Below are positions 1 to 9,213 of a stretch of DNA of 64,000 nucleotides, piece by piece; the first letter of the stretch is position 1, and each line of letters opens with the position of its first letter. Under the pieces are notes generated by a model. It had not been told where the DNA came from. It worked only from the letters and a program-made list of their open reading frames with translations, and searched no databases. The stretch covers positions 186,001 to 250,000 of the forward strand of contig NZ_JAAVUZ010000004.1 of the NCBI RefSeq assembly GCF_018449675.1. The letters run 5' to 3'. The stretch comes from Glaciihabitans sp. dw_435. Lineage in GTDB: Bacteria > Actinomycetota > Actinomycetes > Actinomycetales > Microbacteriaceae. The translations under genes were made by a program, and so were the position numbers.

Positions 1-955
1 CGAACGCCGCACCGTTGCACTCGACAATGTCAGTCTCGAGGTGGCGCGGGGCGAAATGTTTGGTGTCGTCGGGCAGAGCGGTGCAGGTAAAAGCACCCTC
101 ATTCGCACGGTGAACCTGCTTGAGCGGCCCGACAGCGGCACAATTACCGTCGATGGTGTGAACCTGACGGCGCTGCGGGCCCAGGAGCTGCGTATCGCCC
201 GCCAGGGCATCGGCATGATCTTCCAGCACTTCAACCTGCTGTCGAGCCGTACGGTCCAGGGCAACGTCGAGCTCGCCCTCGAGGTGATCGGACGCGACCC
301 GCGTGAGCGCAAGCGTCGCGCCGCGGAAATTCTGGATCTCGTCGGCCTCACGGCCAAGGCCGGTTCCTATCCCGCGCAGCTCTCCGGCGGACAGAAGCAG
401 CGCGTGGGCATCGCCCGCGCGCTGGCGGCCAACCCTTCGGTGTTGCTGTCCGATGAGGCGACTAGCGCGCTCGACCCCGAGACCACCCGGTCGATCCTCG
501 AGCTGCTGCGCACCATCAACACCGAGCTTGGCCTGACGGTGCTGCTTATCACCCACGAAATGGACGTCGTCAAGACGGTGTGCGACTCTGCAGCCCTGCT
601 CGAGGGCGGGCGCATCCTCGAACATGGCAAGCTTGTCGAGCTCATCTCCACACCGGGGTCGCGCCTGGCGCGCGACCTGTTCCCGCTCGGTGCCGTGACG
701 GTCCGTCCCGGCACAACGGTCATCGACATTACTTTCAGCGGCGGTAACGCCGATCGTCCGGTCATCGCCCAGCTCGCGCGGGATCACTCGCTGGACATCA
801 GCATCCTCGGTGCCGCCATCGAGACGATCGCCGGCAACCAGGCGGGCCGCACCCGTCTCGAGCTGCCCGGCACCGCTCAGGCACACTCGGCCATCATTTC
901 CGACCTGCGTGCCCAGGGGCTTCTGGTCGAGGTCGTCGGAGGAGAAGCAGCATGA
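1..955 (+). CDS. metN: Methionine ABC transporter ATP-binding protein MetN (5' end cut by window edge)
   Basis: ATPase that powers methionine uptake at the inner face of the membrane. The frame is open to the left window edge, so the true start lies outside; the GTG at 41 is an internal valine codon. Visible motifs are Walker A GQSGAGKST, a Q-loop in IGMIFQHFNLL, the signature LSGGQKQRVGIARAL, Walker B VLLSDEATSALDP and an H-loop LLITHEMD. The last ~90 residues fit the NIL (ACT-like) methionine-sensing domain that marks MetN among ABC ATPases. The stop overlaps the metI start by 4 bp (ATGA). Any SAM-responsive leader would lie upstream of the window. Confidence 0.95.
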   Translation, partial: ERRTVALDNVSLEVARGEMFGVVGQSGAGKSTLIRTVNLLERPDSGTITVDGVNLTALRAQELRIARQGIGMIFQHFNLLSSRTVQGNVELALEVIGRDPRERKRRAAEILDLVGLTAKAGSYPAQLSGGQKQRVGIARALAANPSVLLSDEATSALDPETTRSILELLRTINTELGLTVLLITHEMDVVKTVCDSAALLEGGRILEHGKLVELISTPGSRLARDLFPLGAVTVRPGTTVIDITFSGGNADRPVIAQLARDHSLDISILGAAIETIAGNQAGRTRLELPGTAQAHSAIISDLRAQGLLVEVVGGEAA

Positions 956-1719
956 TCGACGTCAACAGCCCAACGTTCTGGCCCGAGCTCATTCAGGTCG
1001 TCCTCGTCGGCCTCGGTCAGACCCTCTACATGGTCGGCTTCGCCCTGCTCTTCACCATCATCATCGGGCTGCCGCTTGGCATCCTGCTGGTGGGTACGGA
1101 GCGCGGGGGGCTGTTCGAGCGACTCTTCGGTTCCACGCGCGTCGGCCGGGTCATCCACACCGTCCTTGAATTTGTCGTCAACCTGGGGCGTTCGGTGCCG
1201 TTCATCATTCTGATGATCGCCGTGATTCCCTTCACCCGCTTCGTCGTGGGCACCTTCATCGGATCAACCGCAGCGATCGTGCCGCTGGCGCTCGTCGCGA
1301 TCCCGTTCTTTGCCCGCATGGTCGAGATCGGCATCAAGGAGGTCGACCCGGGCCTGACCGAGGCCGCCCATTCCCTGGGGGCCACCCGCTGGCAGATCGT
1401 CACCAAGATCCTGGTTCCCGAGGCGCTGCCGAGCATGTTCCTCGGCCTGGCCACGACGATCACCTCCATCATCAACTTCTCCGCAATGGTCGGCACGGTC
1501 GCCGGAGGTGGGCTGGGGGATGTCGCGTTCCGCTACGGATACCAGCGGTTCAGTACCATCCACATCGTCGTTGTTGTCATCGTCATCTTTGTGATCGTCA
1601 TGATCCTGCAGGCAGTCCTGACGTACTTCGCGAAGCGATTCGCTCGGAACTCGTTCGACGAGAAAGGCGGCAGGGCATCTCGCCGCCTCGCCGCCGACAC
1701 GCTCACCGGCGGCATCTAG
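952..1719 (+). CDS. metI: Methionine ABC transporter permease MetI
   Basis: Integral membrane permease (255 aa) of the MetNIQ methionine importer, with about five hydrophobic helices. The cytoplasmic EAA loop that docks on MetN is visible as EAAHSLGATRWQIVTKILVP around residues 138-157. Length is a little above the usual ~220 aa because of a hydrophilic C-terminal tail (ARNSFDEKGGRASRR). The ATG overlaps the metN stop in an ATGA, which implies translational coupling. Confidence 0.95.
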   Translation: MIDVNSPTFWPELIQVVLVGLGQTLYMVGFALLFTIIIGLPLGILLVGTERGGLFERLFGSTRVGRVIHTVLEFVVNLGRSVPFIILMIAVIPFTRFVVGTFIGSTAAIVPLALVAIPFFARMVEIGIKEVDPGLTEAAHSLGATRWQIVTKILVPEALPSMFLGLATTITSIINFSAMVGTVAGGGLGDVAFRYGYQRFSTIHIVVVVIVIFVIVMILQAVLTYFAKRFARNSFDEKGGRASRRLAADTLTGGI

Positions 1720-1810
1720 CTCCCGCTTCGCCCCACAGCTTTCCACCCCGCGGCCGAAGTCAGCATCACGGCCGCAACACATCACCCAACCCAAGAGAAG
1801 AGTCACCATA

Positions 1811-2635
1811 ATGCGATTCACCCCTCGCAGCGCGCGCCTTGCTGGTGCCGCCGTTGCAGCGATCCTTGCCCTCGGCCTCAGCGCTTGCTCCTCGACCACG
1901 TCGTCCGATTCGGGTAGCGCGAGCCTCGGCACCATCAAGGTGGGGGCTCTCGCGACCCCGGCCGGTGACATCCTGAAGTTCGTCCAGGACAACCTGGCGA
2001 AGGATGCCGGACTGGACATCCAGGTCACAGACTTCACTGACTACAACACCCCGAACCTTGCCCTCAGCGACGGCTCGATCGACGCCAACCTCTTCCAGAA
2101 CAGCACGTTCCTGAAGACGTACAACGAGGCGTCCAACGACACGCTCGTCAGCGCCGGCGAGATTTACCTGCCGTCCGCTGCGTTCTACAGCACCAAGGTG
2201 AAGAGCCTCGACGACCTCAAGGACGGCGCGAAGATCGCCATCCCGAATGACCCGACCAACGAGGGCCGTGCGCTGAAGATCCTCGCGGCACAGGACCTGA
2301 TCACGACGACGGAGAACCCGACGACGCTCAAGGACATCACCGCGAACACTCACAACTTCGACTTTGTCGAGATTGAGAACGCCACGCTCGCGCAGTCGCT
2401 GCCCGACGTCGATGCCGCCTTCGTCACCATCTCGTTTGCTCTTCCCGCGGGACTGACGGCCAAGGACTCGATCCTCATCGAGGACAAGGACGCCCCGTAC
2501 TACAACGTGCTGGCGACCACCGCGAAGCTCGAGAGCGACCCGCGCATCGTGGAGCTCAAGAAGCTGCTGCTCGACCCCAAAACGAAGGCCTTCATCGAGA
2601 AGACCTGGGGTGGCCTCGTCATTCCCGTCTCGTAG
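1811..2635 (+). CDS. metQ: Methionine-binding lipoprotein MetQ (NlpA family)
   Basis: Substrate-binding protein of 274 aa that captures methionine outside the cell and hands it to MetI. It has a lipoprotein signal peptide with lipobox LSAC around residues 23-26, then a Ser/Thr-rich linker and an NlpA-type fold starting TIKVGALATPAGDILKFV. The motifs DFTDYNTPNLALSDGSIDANLFQ and AIPNDPTNEGRALKIL are typical of MetQ. It follows metI by 91 bp and is closed by a strong hairpin plus T-run, so metN-metI-metQ forms one operon. Confidence 0.94.
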   Translation: MRFTPRSARLAGAAVAAILALGLSACSSTTSSDSGSASLGTIKVGALATPAGDILKFVQDNLAKDAGLDIQVTDFTDYNTPNLALSDGSIDANLFQNSTFLKTYNEASNDTLVSAGEIYLPSAAFYSTKVKSLDDLKDGAKIAIPNDPTNEGRALKILAAQDLITTTENPTTLKDITANTHNFDFVEIENATLAQSLPDVDAAFVTISFALPAGLTAKDSILIEDKDAPYYNVLATTAKLESDPRIVELKKLLLDPKTKAFIEKTWGGLVIPVS

Positions 2636-2654
2636 GGACTGACCTCGTCACATC

Positions 2655-2713
2655 GCTGCCCCTGTGGGTTCCGGATGCCTCGCGCCGGACTCACGGGGGC
2701 AGCATCGTTTTTT
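2655..2713 (+). terminator. Rho-independent terminator of metNIQ
   Basis: A 12-bp stem (gctgcccctgtg pairing with cacgggggcagc, one G-U pair) is followed within a few bases by six T residues. It lies 20 bp after the metQ stop. Confidence 0.85.
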
Positions 2714-2849
2714 CCGACAGCTCCCACCAATTTTTCTGACTACTCCCGCACGGATTCCCGGATCGGCGCCGAAAGTTGCGGCTGGTGTGTCAGACAAGGT
2801 CCAACTCTGTAGTAACCTTTTCTAGTTGCCTTCGCGGGTAACAAAACGA

Positions 2850-2923
2850 GGGTCCATGGCGCAGCCCGGTAGCGCACCTGCATGGCATGCAGGGGGTCAG
2901 GGGTTCGAATCCCCTTGGATCCA
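2850..2923 (+). tRNA. tRNA-Ala (anticodon GGC)
   Basis: A full cloverleaf can be folded by eye. The acceptor stem is GGGTCCA/TGGATCC with one G-U pair and discriminator A. The D-arm is GCGC/GCGC, the anticodon stem CCTGC/GCAGG with loop ATGGCAT (anticodon GGC at 2884-2886), and the T-arm AGGGG/CCCCT with TTCGAAT. CCA is not encoded. The 2636-2993 gap contains only the metQ terminator, this tRNA and its terminator. Confidence 0.96.
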
Positions 2924-2950
2924 CCCGAGTCCTCAATCAGGACACATACG

Positions 2951-2986
2951 AAAAGTCCCGCTCAGCTTCGGCTGGCCGGGACTTTT
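2951..2986. terminator. Bidirectional terminator between tRNA-Ala and the siderophore operon
   Basis: Stem aaaagtcccg/cgggactttt is flanked by an A-run on the left and a T-run on the right, so it can end both the tRNA transcript (+) and the convergent ABC operon (-). Confidence 0.85.
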
Positions 2987-2993
2987 TCGTTGG

Positions 2994-3812
2994 TCAGTCC
3001 TTAAAGCGGCCGCCCTTGGGCACGATCAGCGGCGTTCCCGACACGGGGTCCTCGATCACCATGCAGGGCAGCCCGAACACGTCCTCGACAAGCTCCGCGG
3101 TGAGGATCTCCGAGGGTACCCCTGTCGCGACGATGGACCCAGCCTTCATCACGATTAGGTGGGTCGCGTACCGGGCAGCATGGTTGAGGTCGTGCAGCAC
3201 CGCGACGATCGTGTTGCCCTCGCGGTGGAGTCCCGCGAACAGGTCGAGGAGCTCGATCTGGTGGGCGATGTCAAGGAAGGTGGTCGGCTCGTCCAGCAGC
3301 ATGATCGGCGTCTGCTGGGCCAACACCATGGCGGCCCAGACACGCTGGCGCTGACCGCCGGAAAGCTCGGAAACGGGGCGATCTGCGATGGACGCGACAT
3401 CCGTCGCCTGCATGGCCGTCCACACCGCTTCCTCATCGGTTTCCGTCCACTGCCGGATCATCTTCTGGTGGGGATACCGTCCACGGCCCACCAGGTCGGC
3501 GACGGAGATGCCCTCCGGAGCGATCGACGACTGGGGGAGGAGGCCAATGGTGCGGGCAACTTCTTTGGGGCGGTACTTCGACAGGGCAGTGCCGTCGAGC
3601 ACGACGTCGCCACTGTCCGGCGTCAGCAGGCGCGACAGCGCGCGCAGCAGGGTCGACTTACCGCAGGCGTTGGGGCCGACGATCGCCGTAAATGAACCGT
3701 CGGGGATCTCCACCGACAGCTTCTCGGAGATCACGCGCTTGTCGTAGGCGAGGGTGGCGTTCCGTGCCGCGAGCCGGGCGGCGGAGTCGGTGTCGGTGTC
3801 GGGAGTTGTCAT
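2994..3812 (-). CDS. Iron-siderophore ABC transporter ATP-binding protein (FecE/FepC family)
   Basis: ATPase of 272 aa that drives ferric-siderophore import. Walker A is GPNACGKST, followed by the Q-loop region IGLLPQSS, signature SELSGGQRQRVWAAM, Walker B IMLLDEPTTFLD and the H-loop AVLHDLNHA, all close to the FepC/FhuC pattern. It is the third gene of a minus-strand operon and overlaps the upstream permease by 4 bp. Iron control is inferred from the DtxR-type box before the operon. The exact siderophore cannot be read from sequence. Confidence 0.93.
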   Translation of the reverse strand: MTTPDTDTDSAARLAARNATLAYDKRVISEKLSVEIPDGSFTAIVGPNACGKSTLLRALSRLLTPDSGDVVLDGTALSKYRPKEVARTIGLLPQSSIAPEGISVADLVGRGRYPHQKMIRQWTETDEEAVWTAMQATDVASIADRPVSELSGGQRQRVWAAMVLAQQTPIMLLDEPTTFLDIAHQIELLDLFAGLHREGNTIVAVLHDLNHAARYATHLIVMKAGSIVATGVPSEILTAELVEDVFGLPCMVIEDPVSGTPLIVPKGGRFKD

Positions 3813-4885
3813 AGTCGTTTGCGCGCCTCGCTGATGAGAAGAACGATGAGGTAGGCGCCGCCCGCCACCACCGTCACGATGCCGACCGGAAGTGATCCGG
3901 GCAGGAGGTGCTGGGCCACGAAGTCGGCTCCCAGCAGGAGAAAGGCACCGGTCAGCGCGGCGGGCACCAGGGAAATGCCGGCCGTCCCGGTAAGTCGCCG
4001 CGCAATCTGCGGGGTCGCGAGGGCGACGAAGGCGATGGGGCCGGCACTGGCAGTGACCACCGCGGTCAGCGCGACGCCCGTGACGAGCAGGGCGAGGCGC
4101 GTCGGTTCCAGGCGAAGCCCGTGGGACCGGGCGGCATCGTCACCGATCTCCAGCTGTCCGAGAGAGCGCGCCAGCAGCGCGATGATGATCCCCAGAACGA
4201 CAAGGGCGATGGTGGCGGGGGCAAGCTGGTTCCAGCCCACCAGAGAGATAGACCCCGCACCCCAGATGGACGCCGCCATGGCAACCTCGGTCTGTGCTCG
4301 CAGTAGCAGGAACGTGTTGACCGAGTGAAGGATGGCCGTGACGCCAATGCCGACGATGATGAGCCGGAAGCCCTGCATCCCGCCCTTGTAGGCGAGAAAG
4401 TAGACCACCAGTGCCGTCAGCAGCCCGCCGACGAGTGCACCGACGGCGGTGGATAGGTAGGCGCTGCCGACGACCGTGATGGCGATCAGTGCCCCGGTGT
4501 ACGAGCCGGTGGCGAAGCCGATGATGTCGGGGGAGCCGAGCGGGTTACGGGTGAGCGATTGGAAGATCGCGCCCGAAACCGAGAGCGCCGCTCCAAAGAG
4601 CAGGGCGACCAACACCCGCGGCAGTCGCCATTCGAGCACGACGGTGGTGGCGAATCCGCCGTCGGTTGCGAACATTGCGCGCACGACCTCGGGGATGCTG
4701 AGCGGGAAGTCGCCGGTACCCAGCGCGACGAGGGCGAGGACGATGGATGCCACGGCGAGAGCTGCGCTCACAAGGACGACCCTGCGGCGCACGCGCATCC
4801 CGAGCACCGGTATCCGGATGGTGGATGCACGATGAAGCCGGCGGGCCTCCGATATCGTCGGGGGCACCGTCGCCGGGGCGGTCAC
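3809..4885 (-). CDS. Iron-siderophore ABC transporter permease (FecCD family, second subunit)
   Basis: FecCD-type membrane permease (358 aa, about nine helices). A basic cytoplasmic N-terminus precedes the first helix. The family stretches TRNPLGSPDIIGFATGS and ASAGPIAFVALATPQIARRLTG are present; the latter is the ATPase-contact region. It overlaps both neighbours by 4 bp, so translation of the three transporter genes is coupled. It pairs with the 4882-5937 permease as a heterodimer. Confidence 0.93.
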   Translation of the reverse strand: MTAPATVPPTISEARRLHRASTIRIPVLGMRVRRRVVLVSAALAVASIVLALVALGTGDFPLSIPEVVRAMFATDGGFATTVVLEWRLPRVLVALLFGAALSVSGAIFQSLTRNPLGSPDIIGFATGSYTGALIAITVVGSAYLSTAVGALVGGLLTALVVYFLAYKGGMQGFRLIIVGIGVTAILHSVNTFLLLRAQTEVAMAASIWGAGSISLVGWNQLAPATIALVVLGIIIALLARSLGQLEIGDDAARSHGLRLEPTRLALLVTGVALTAVVTASAGPIAFVALATPQIARRLTGTAGISLVPAALTGAFLLLGADFVAQHLLPGSLPVGIVTVVAGGAYLIVLLISEARKRL

Positions 4886-5937
4886 AGGCTGATCGCTTTC
4901 GACCGGCGGACCAGGTAGATCAGCACCGGCGCCCCCAGAGCCGCGGTGATGATGCCAGCCTGCACTTCACCCGGTGGCATGATCACCCGTCCGACGATAT
5001 CGGCGAGCAGCAGCAAAACTGGCGCAAGCACGAGAGTGTAGGCAAGTATCCAGCGTTGGTCCGGGCCGACGATCCAGCGCGCGATGTGCGGAACGGCGAG
5101 CCCGACAAACGCGATCGGACCGGCGATGGCAGTGCTGCCGCCGGCGAGCAGGGTCACCGCGATCACCGCGACGACCCGCACCACCGCGACATTGGCTCCG
5201 AGCGAGGCGGCGAGGTCGTCACCGAGTGCCACGGCGTTGAGCGGACGGGCGATCACGAAGGCGAGCACGACTCCCACGACGAGGAACGGGGCGACGGGTG
5301 CGAGGCTTTCCCACCCCCGATCCTGCAGCGAGCCGGACTGCCAGGCCTGCATGGCGGCGAACCCCCGGGGATCGGCAAGCAGCATGCCCGACGTGATGCC
5401 GGCCAGCACAGCACCAAGGGCGACACCCGTCAGCGTGAGCCGCACGGGACTCCCACCGCTGCGCCCCGCGGATCCGACGATGTAGACAAAGACCGTCGCA
5501 ACAAGCGCCCCGCCGAAGGCGAACCACACGTAATTCTGCGCCGACGTGATGCCCAGCACCCCGACGGCGATCGCCACGGCAAACGCGGCACCCGAGGTCA
5601 CACCGAGAATTCCCGGGTCCGCGAGCGGATTGCGGGTGACCGCCTGGATGAGGCCGCCGGCGAGGCCCAGTGACAGCCCCGCCGCCAGGCCGACGATGGT
5701 GCGCGGCAGGCGCGAGTCAATCACGACGATGGCGTCGGTGGAATGAGTGGATGTCCCGAGCAGCGCTCCGAGCACAACGGACGGGTCGATCGTGCGTGAT
5801 CCGATGGCAAGGCTCGCGATCACGGAGAGTCCGAGAAGCCCGAGCGCGAGCACCCAGCCAAGGGTTCGCGTGGTCCGTTTCTGAGCCACACCGGCCCGGG
5901 ACGCCTCGGGGGCACGATCTGTTATCCGGCTCGTCAC
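4882..5937 (-). CDS. Iron-siderophore ABC transporter permease (FecCD family, first subunit)
   Basis: First gene of the minus-strand importer operon (351 aa). FecCD signatures VTRNPLADPGILGVTSGA and IAGPIAFVGLAVPHIAR are present with about nine hydrophobic segments. The start is a GTG at 5937. A TAAGCT box ends 8 nt upstream, so the mRNA is probably leaderless. The iron box overlaps this promoter. The matching binding protein is transcribed divergently from 6049. Confidence 0.93.
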   Translation of the reverse strand: MTSRITDRAPEASRAGVAQKRTTRTLGWVLALGLLGLSVIASLAIGSRTIDPSVVLGALLGTSTHSTDAIVVIDSRLPRTIVGLAAGLSLGLAGGLIQAVTRNPLADPGILGVTSGAAFAVAIAVGVLGITSAQNYVWFAFGGALVATVFVYIVGSAGRSGGSPVRLTLTGVALGAVLAGITSGMLLADPRGFAAMQAWQSGSLQDRGWESLAPVAPFLVVGVVLAFVIARPLNAVALGDDLAASLGANVAVVRVVAVIAVTLLAGGSTAIAGPIAFVGLAVPHIARWIVGPDQRWILAYTLVLAPVLLLLADIVGRVIMPPGEVQAGIITAALGAPVLIYLVRRSKAISL

Positions 5938-5942
5938 AGGCC

Positions 5943-5961
5943 TTAGCTTAGGCTAGCCTTA
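5943..5961. promoter_or_regulatory. DtxR/IdeR-type iron box between divergent siderophore-transport genes
   Basis: The 19-bp element TTAGCTTAGGCTAGCCTTA matches the DtxR/IdeR consensus TTAGGTTAGGCTAACCTAA at 16 of 19 positions and is nearly palindromic. The minus-strand TAAGCT -10-like box (5945-5950) lies inside it. Iron-loaded regulator would therefore block the permease promoter and probably the divergent binding-protein promoter. Confidence 0.88.
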
Positions 5962-6048
5962 CTGATCATGTTCCCCGGAACTGGCCGACAGTCGGCACAG
6001 CACGCGAATCGCCTCGGTGTGAGGCAACGACAAAAGGATCCATCCCCC

Positions 6049-7041
6049 ATGAAGCTTTCCCGTCTCGGGCTTGCCGCGGTAGCAATCGCCGCACTGGCCC
6101 TCACGGCATGTTCCAGCCCCTCGGCGACGCCGGCGACCGATGCGTCCGCCTCGGCTAGCGCCAGCGCGGCGTTCCCGGCGACCGTCTCGACGAAGTTCGG
6201 CGATGTCACGATCGACAAGGCGCCCGAGCGCATCGTCGCCCTCGGCTGGGGCGATGCTGAGACGGCCCTCGCGCTCGGCGCGCAGCCGGTTGGCGCCTCC
6301 GACTGGCTCGGTTTCGGCGGAGAGGGCGTCGGCCCGTGGGCAAAGGGTCTGTACACCACGGCCCCGAAGATCATCGAGACCCTCGAGCCCTCCTACGAGG
6401 CAATCGCGGCTCTCAAGCCCGACCTCATCCTCGACACCAAGAGCTCGGGCGACCAGGCACGCTACGATCGTCTCTCGTCGATCGCACCGACCATCGGCGT
6501 TCCCAAAGATGGCGACAGCTACCTGACCACGCCGACCGAGCAGATGACCATGATCTCCACCGCACTCGGTAAGAAGGCGGAGGGCGAGACTCTCCTCGCT
6601 GCCGTCGAGAAGGAATACGCCGACGCGAAGGCGGCTCACCCCGAGTGGGCCGGCAAGACCGTCGCCGCCGCGACCAAGACCAGCGAGGGCTGGGGTGCCT
6701 ACATCGAGGGCAGCGATCGAGTGACCTTCCTCGAGAAGCTCGGCTTCGTGCAGAGCCCGACGATCGCGGCCCTGAAGCCCAATGCGAGCGGATTCTCCGT
6801 GGACATCTCGTCGGAGAAGCTCGACCTGCTCGACGCTGACCTCGTCGTGGCATTCCCGATCTTCATCGACGAGACGGAGATCACGGGCGATGCACTCTGG
6901 AAGGCCATCCCCGCGGTTGCCGCCGGACACTCCGTGGTGATCTCCGGCGACGTGTCATCCGCCTACTCCCTCGGAACGACCCTCGCGACCAAGTACGCCA
7001 TCGACACCCTCGTGCCGTTGATCGACAAGGCAGTGGGCTAA
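6049..7041 (+). CDS. Iron-siderophore-binding lipoprotein (FecB/FepB family)
   Basis: Periplasmic-binding-type lipoprotein (330 aa) delivering ferric siderophore to the divergent permeases. The ATG at 6049 is chosen because an aaaagga Shine-Dalgarno sits before it and it begins a proper signal peptide with lipobox LTAC at about residues 17-20. An earlier in-frame ATG at 5968 would add a non-signal extension. The domain begins VSTKFGDVTIDKAPERIVALGWGDAE, typical of TroA/BtuF-fold siderophore binders. It ends in a long hairpin shared with the convergent acyltransferase gene. Confidence 0.92.
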   Translation: MKLSRLGLAAVAIAALALTACSSPSATPATDASASASASAAFPATVSTKFGDVTIDKAPERIVALGWGDAETALALGAQPVGASDWLGFGGEGVGPWAKGLYTTAPKIIETLEPSYEAIAALKPDLILDTKSSGDQARYDRLSSIAPTIGVPKDGDSYLTTPTEQMTMISTALGKKAEGETLLAAVEKEYADAKAAHPEWAGKTVAAATKTSEGWGAYIEGSDRVTFLEKLGFVQSPTIAALKPNASGFSVDISSEKLDLLDADLVVAFPIFIDETEITGDALWKAIPAVAAGHSVVISGDVSSAYSLGTTLATKYAIDTLVPLIDKAVG

Positions 7042-7057
7042 CAACACCCGCAGCGCG

Positions 7058-7105
7058 ACACACCACGAGCCCCAGCCGATCCTTCGGCTGGGGCTCGTGG
7101 TGTGT
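7058..7105. terminator. 22-bp perfect hairpin between convergent genes
   Basis: The arms at 7058-7079 and 7084-7105 are exact reverse complements across 22 bp with a 4-nt loop. It sits between the binding-protein stop (7041) and the acyltransferase stop (7126). There is no long T-run. A bidirectional terminator or mRNA-stabilising hairpin is inferred. Confidence 0.75.
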
Positions 7106-7125
7106 GTGATGCGGCAGAGACGTGC

Positions 7126-9213
7126 CTACTTGGGGATCTTCTTCACCACCCCCGCGTCCACCAGTGCCGCGTCCATCGCCGGGGCCAGGAGGCTCGCGGC
7201 CGTCGCGGTGATGTGCGAGTCGTCGCGGTAGAGGAGCGTGCCGTTGCGTACCGCCGGACATTCACCGCTCGTGTCACAGAAGAAGCCCGTGAGGTCGACG
7301 ACATGGACGGCGTCCTCCGTGCCCTTCACCGCTTCGAGTACGACAGGTTCAACGCGCGGCTTGTCTTTCAGGTTGAACGCACACTTCGACCAGTCATCCA
7401 GGGCACCCGAGATGCAGGTCGGGATGTCCTGTGTGGGTACCGGGGTGTCGCGGATGTAGACGATCGGGGCACCGACCTTGCGGAGCTGGTCGAGCGTCGC
7501 GTTCCAGGCGGTGAGAGTTTCACCGGAGTCCGGGATGTAGGTACTCAGTGACGACACGATCACCATGGTCGGCTTCATGCTGCCGAGGATCGTGTTGATG
7601 GACTGCTGTCGCCACTGTGCACACTCGGGCTCGGACATCCGGCTGCCGTCCGCGCGGGGTGCGATGGCGGGCACGGGACATCCGGACTTCGCCATGATCG
7701 TCATGCGCCAATGGCGTTCGATCGCGATCTTCGTGAGCGCGGGCACCCACTGGTGCGCGTGACTGTCGCCGAAGAGCACGACATCGGCACCGTTGGGGTC
7801 TCCCACCACACACTGTTTCGGCTGAGCGATGCTGTGGTCGAGAAGGCAGACGTCGGGCTGGGGGATGTCCTTTGCCGCCTTGAGCGCGCTGGGCACCACG
7901 GGGCCGGAATTCGCTCCCGAGTCCGAACCGAAGACACTGGCGTAGCTCGCCGCGGTCACCGTTCCGCCCTCGGTGCCGACGAGCTTGGCCACGGCGGCCG
8001 AGCCCGTGCCGAGCGCCACCGACGTCGACACGACCATGCACAGCACTCCCAGTGCGAGCGCCGAGCTCACCCGCTTCTTGACGGTGGGCCAGTTGGCCGC
8101 CGCCTTCTCCACGCCGTAGTAGGTGAGGATGGCGAGGCCGAGCGCCCCGAGCATGAGCAGCGAACGGATCTGCCACGACAGCGTTCCGGTGATGGACTCC
8201 GTGAGGATCAACACCGGCCAGTGCCACAGGTACCAGGAGAACGACACCTTGCCGATGAAGCGAATCGGAGCCAGAGAGAGCAGTCCTCCGGCGGCTCCGG
8301 CCGTCGTGCCCCAGAGCAGGCCACCTGCAATCACCGCGACGGTCCCCAGGGTCGGCAGCAGCGCCGCCGTTCCCGGGAACGGAGTGCTCTCGTCGAATCC
8401 CACGACCCCGGCAATGATCGCAGCGAGCCCGGCCCAGCCGACGAACCAGCCGACGCGGGCGAGGCCCGGTCGATCGGTGCGCTGGGCGAGCAACCAGTGG
8501 CTGATGACCGCGAGCAGACCGCCGGCGCCAAACTGCCAGGCGCGGGTGGTGGTCGCCATGTAGGCAAGCCCCGGATCGGTCGTCGTCAGAACGTACGACG
8601 CCACGAACGAGATGACCGTCACGGACCCGAGCACAAGGCACAACACGCGGGTGCCAGCGAGCGGGAACCGTCGGGACAACCCGACAGCCACGAGCACGAG
8701 CAGCGGCCAGACGATGTAGAACTGTTCTTCGACGGCGAGGGACCAGAAGTGCAGAACCACGCTGTGCTCCGTGGATTGCGCCAGGTAGTTCGTTCCGAGC
8801 CCGATGAAGTGCCAGTTGGCGAAGTACAGCGCGGCCGACACCAGATCGCTCGCTGTACGGTACGCCGCCAGCGACGGGAGGATCAGCCAGGACCCGATCG
8901 CGGTGGCGACGAGGACGACGGATGCCGCGGGCAGGATCCTTCTCGCGCGCCGGGCGTAGAACCCCTGGAAGCTGATGCGACCGGTGCTCAGCGCTTCACG
9001 GATAAGGAGCCGGGTGATGAGGTAGCCGGAGATGACGAAGAAGACGTCGACTCCTACGAATCCGCCGGTGAATCCCGGCACGGAGGCGTGGAACGCGACG
9101 ACAACGAAGACCGCCACCGCGCGCAGGCCCTCGACATCGGTCTGGAAACGCGGGGGATTGGGCGCGGCGATCGTGCGGGATCGTCGATGGGTGGGAAGCA
9201 GGGTTGCGGTCAT
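7126..9213 (-). CDS. OafA/YrhL-type O-acyltransferase with C-terminal SGNH domain
   Basis: Membrane acyltransferase of 695 aa. The N-terminal half is acyltransferase-3 with about ten helices, starting VEGLRAVAVFVVVAFHASVP and including GVDVFFVISGYL and WSLAVEEQFYIVWPL. The C-terminal ~270 residues form an extracytoplasmic SGNH domain with block I GDSHAH and the DDSHIT D-x-x-H block near the end. Such enzymes transfer acetyl or acyl groups to surface glycans. The ATG at 9213 overlaps the small upstream gene's stop (ATGA) and has a ggggga ribosome site; a TTG at 9246 is in frame but less likely. It is the last gene of a polysaccharide operon, and the acceptor is presumably that polymer. Confidence 0.9.
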   Translation of the reverse strand: MTATLLPTHRRSRTIAAPNPPRFQTDVEGLRAVAVFVVVAFHASVPGFTGGFVGVDVFFVISGYLITRLLIREALSTGRISFQGFYARRARRILPAASVVLVATAIGSWLILPSLAAYRTASDLVSAALYFANWHFIGLGTNYLAQSTEHSVVLHFWSLAVEEQFYIVWPLLVLVAVGLSRRFPLAGTRVLCLVLGSVTVISFVASYVLTTTDPGLAYMATTTRAWQFGAGGLLAVISHWLLAQRTDRPGLARVGWFVGWAGLAAIIAGVVGFDESTPFPGTAALLPTLGTVAVIAGGLLWGTTAGAAGGLLSLAPIRFIGKVSFSWYLWHWPVLILTESITGTLSWQIRSLLMLGALGLAILTYYGVEKAAANWPTVKKRVSSALALGVLCMVVSTSVALGTGSAAVAKLVGTEGGTVTAASYASVFGSDSGANSGPVVPSALKAAKDIPQPDVCLLDHSIAQPKQCVVGDPNGADVVLFGDSHAHQWVPALTKIAIERHWRMTIMAKSGCPVPAIAPRADGSRMSEPECAQWRQQSINTILGSMKPTMVIVSSLSTYIPDSGETLTAWNATLDQLRKVGAPIVYIRDTPVPTQDIPTCISGALDDWSKCAFNLKDKPRVEPVVLEAVKGTEDAVHVVDLTGFFCDTSGECPAVRNGTLLYRDDSHITATAASLLAPAMDAALVDAGVVKKIPK

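Noticed and set aside
1-950. SAM riboswitch for the methionine operon
   Set aside because: The operon start lies outside the window and the metI-metQ gap shows no such fold.
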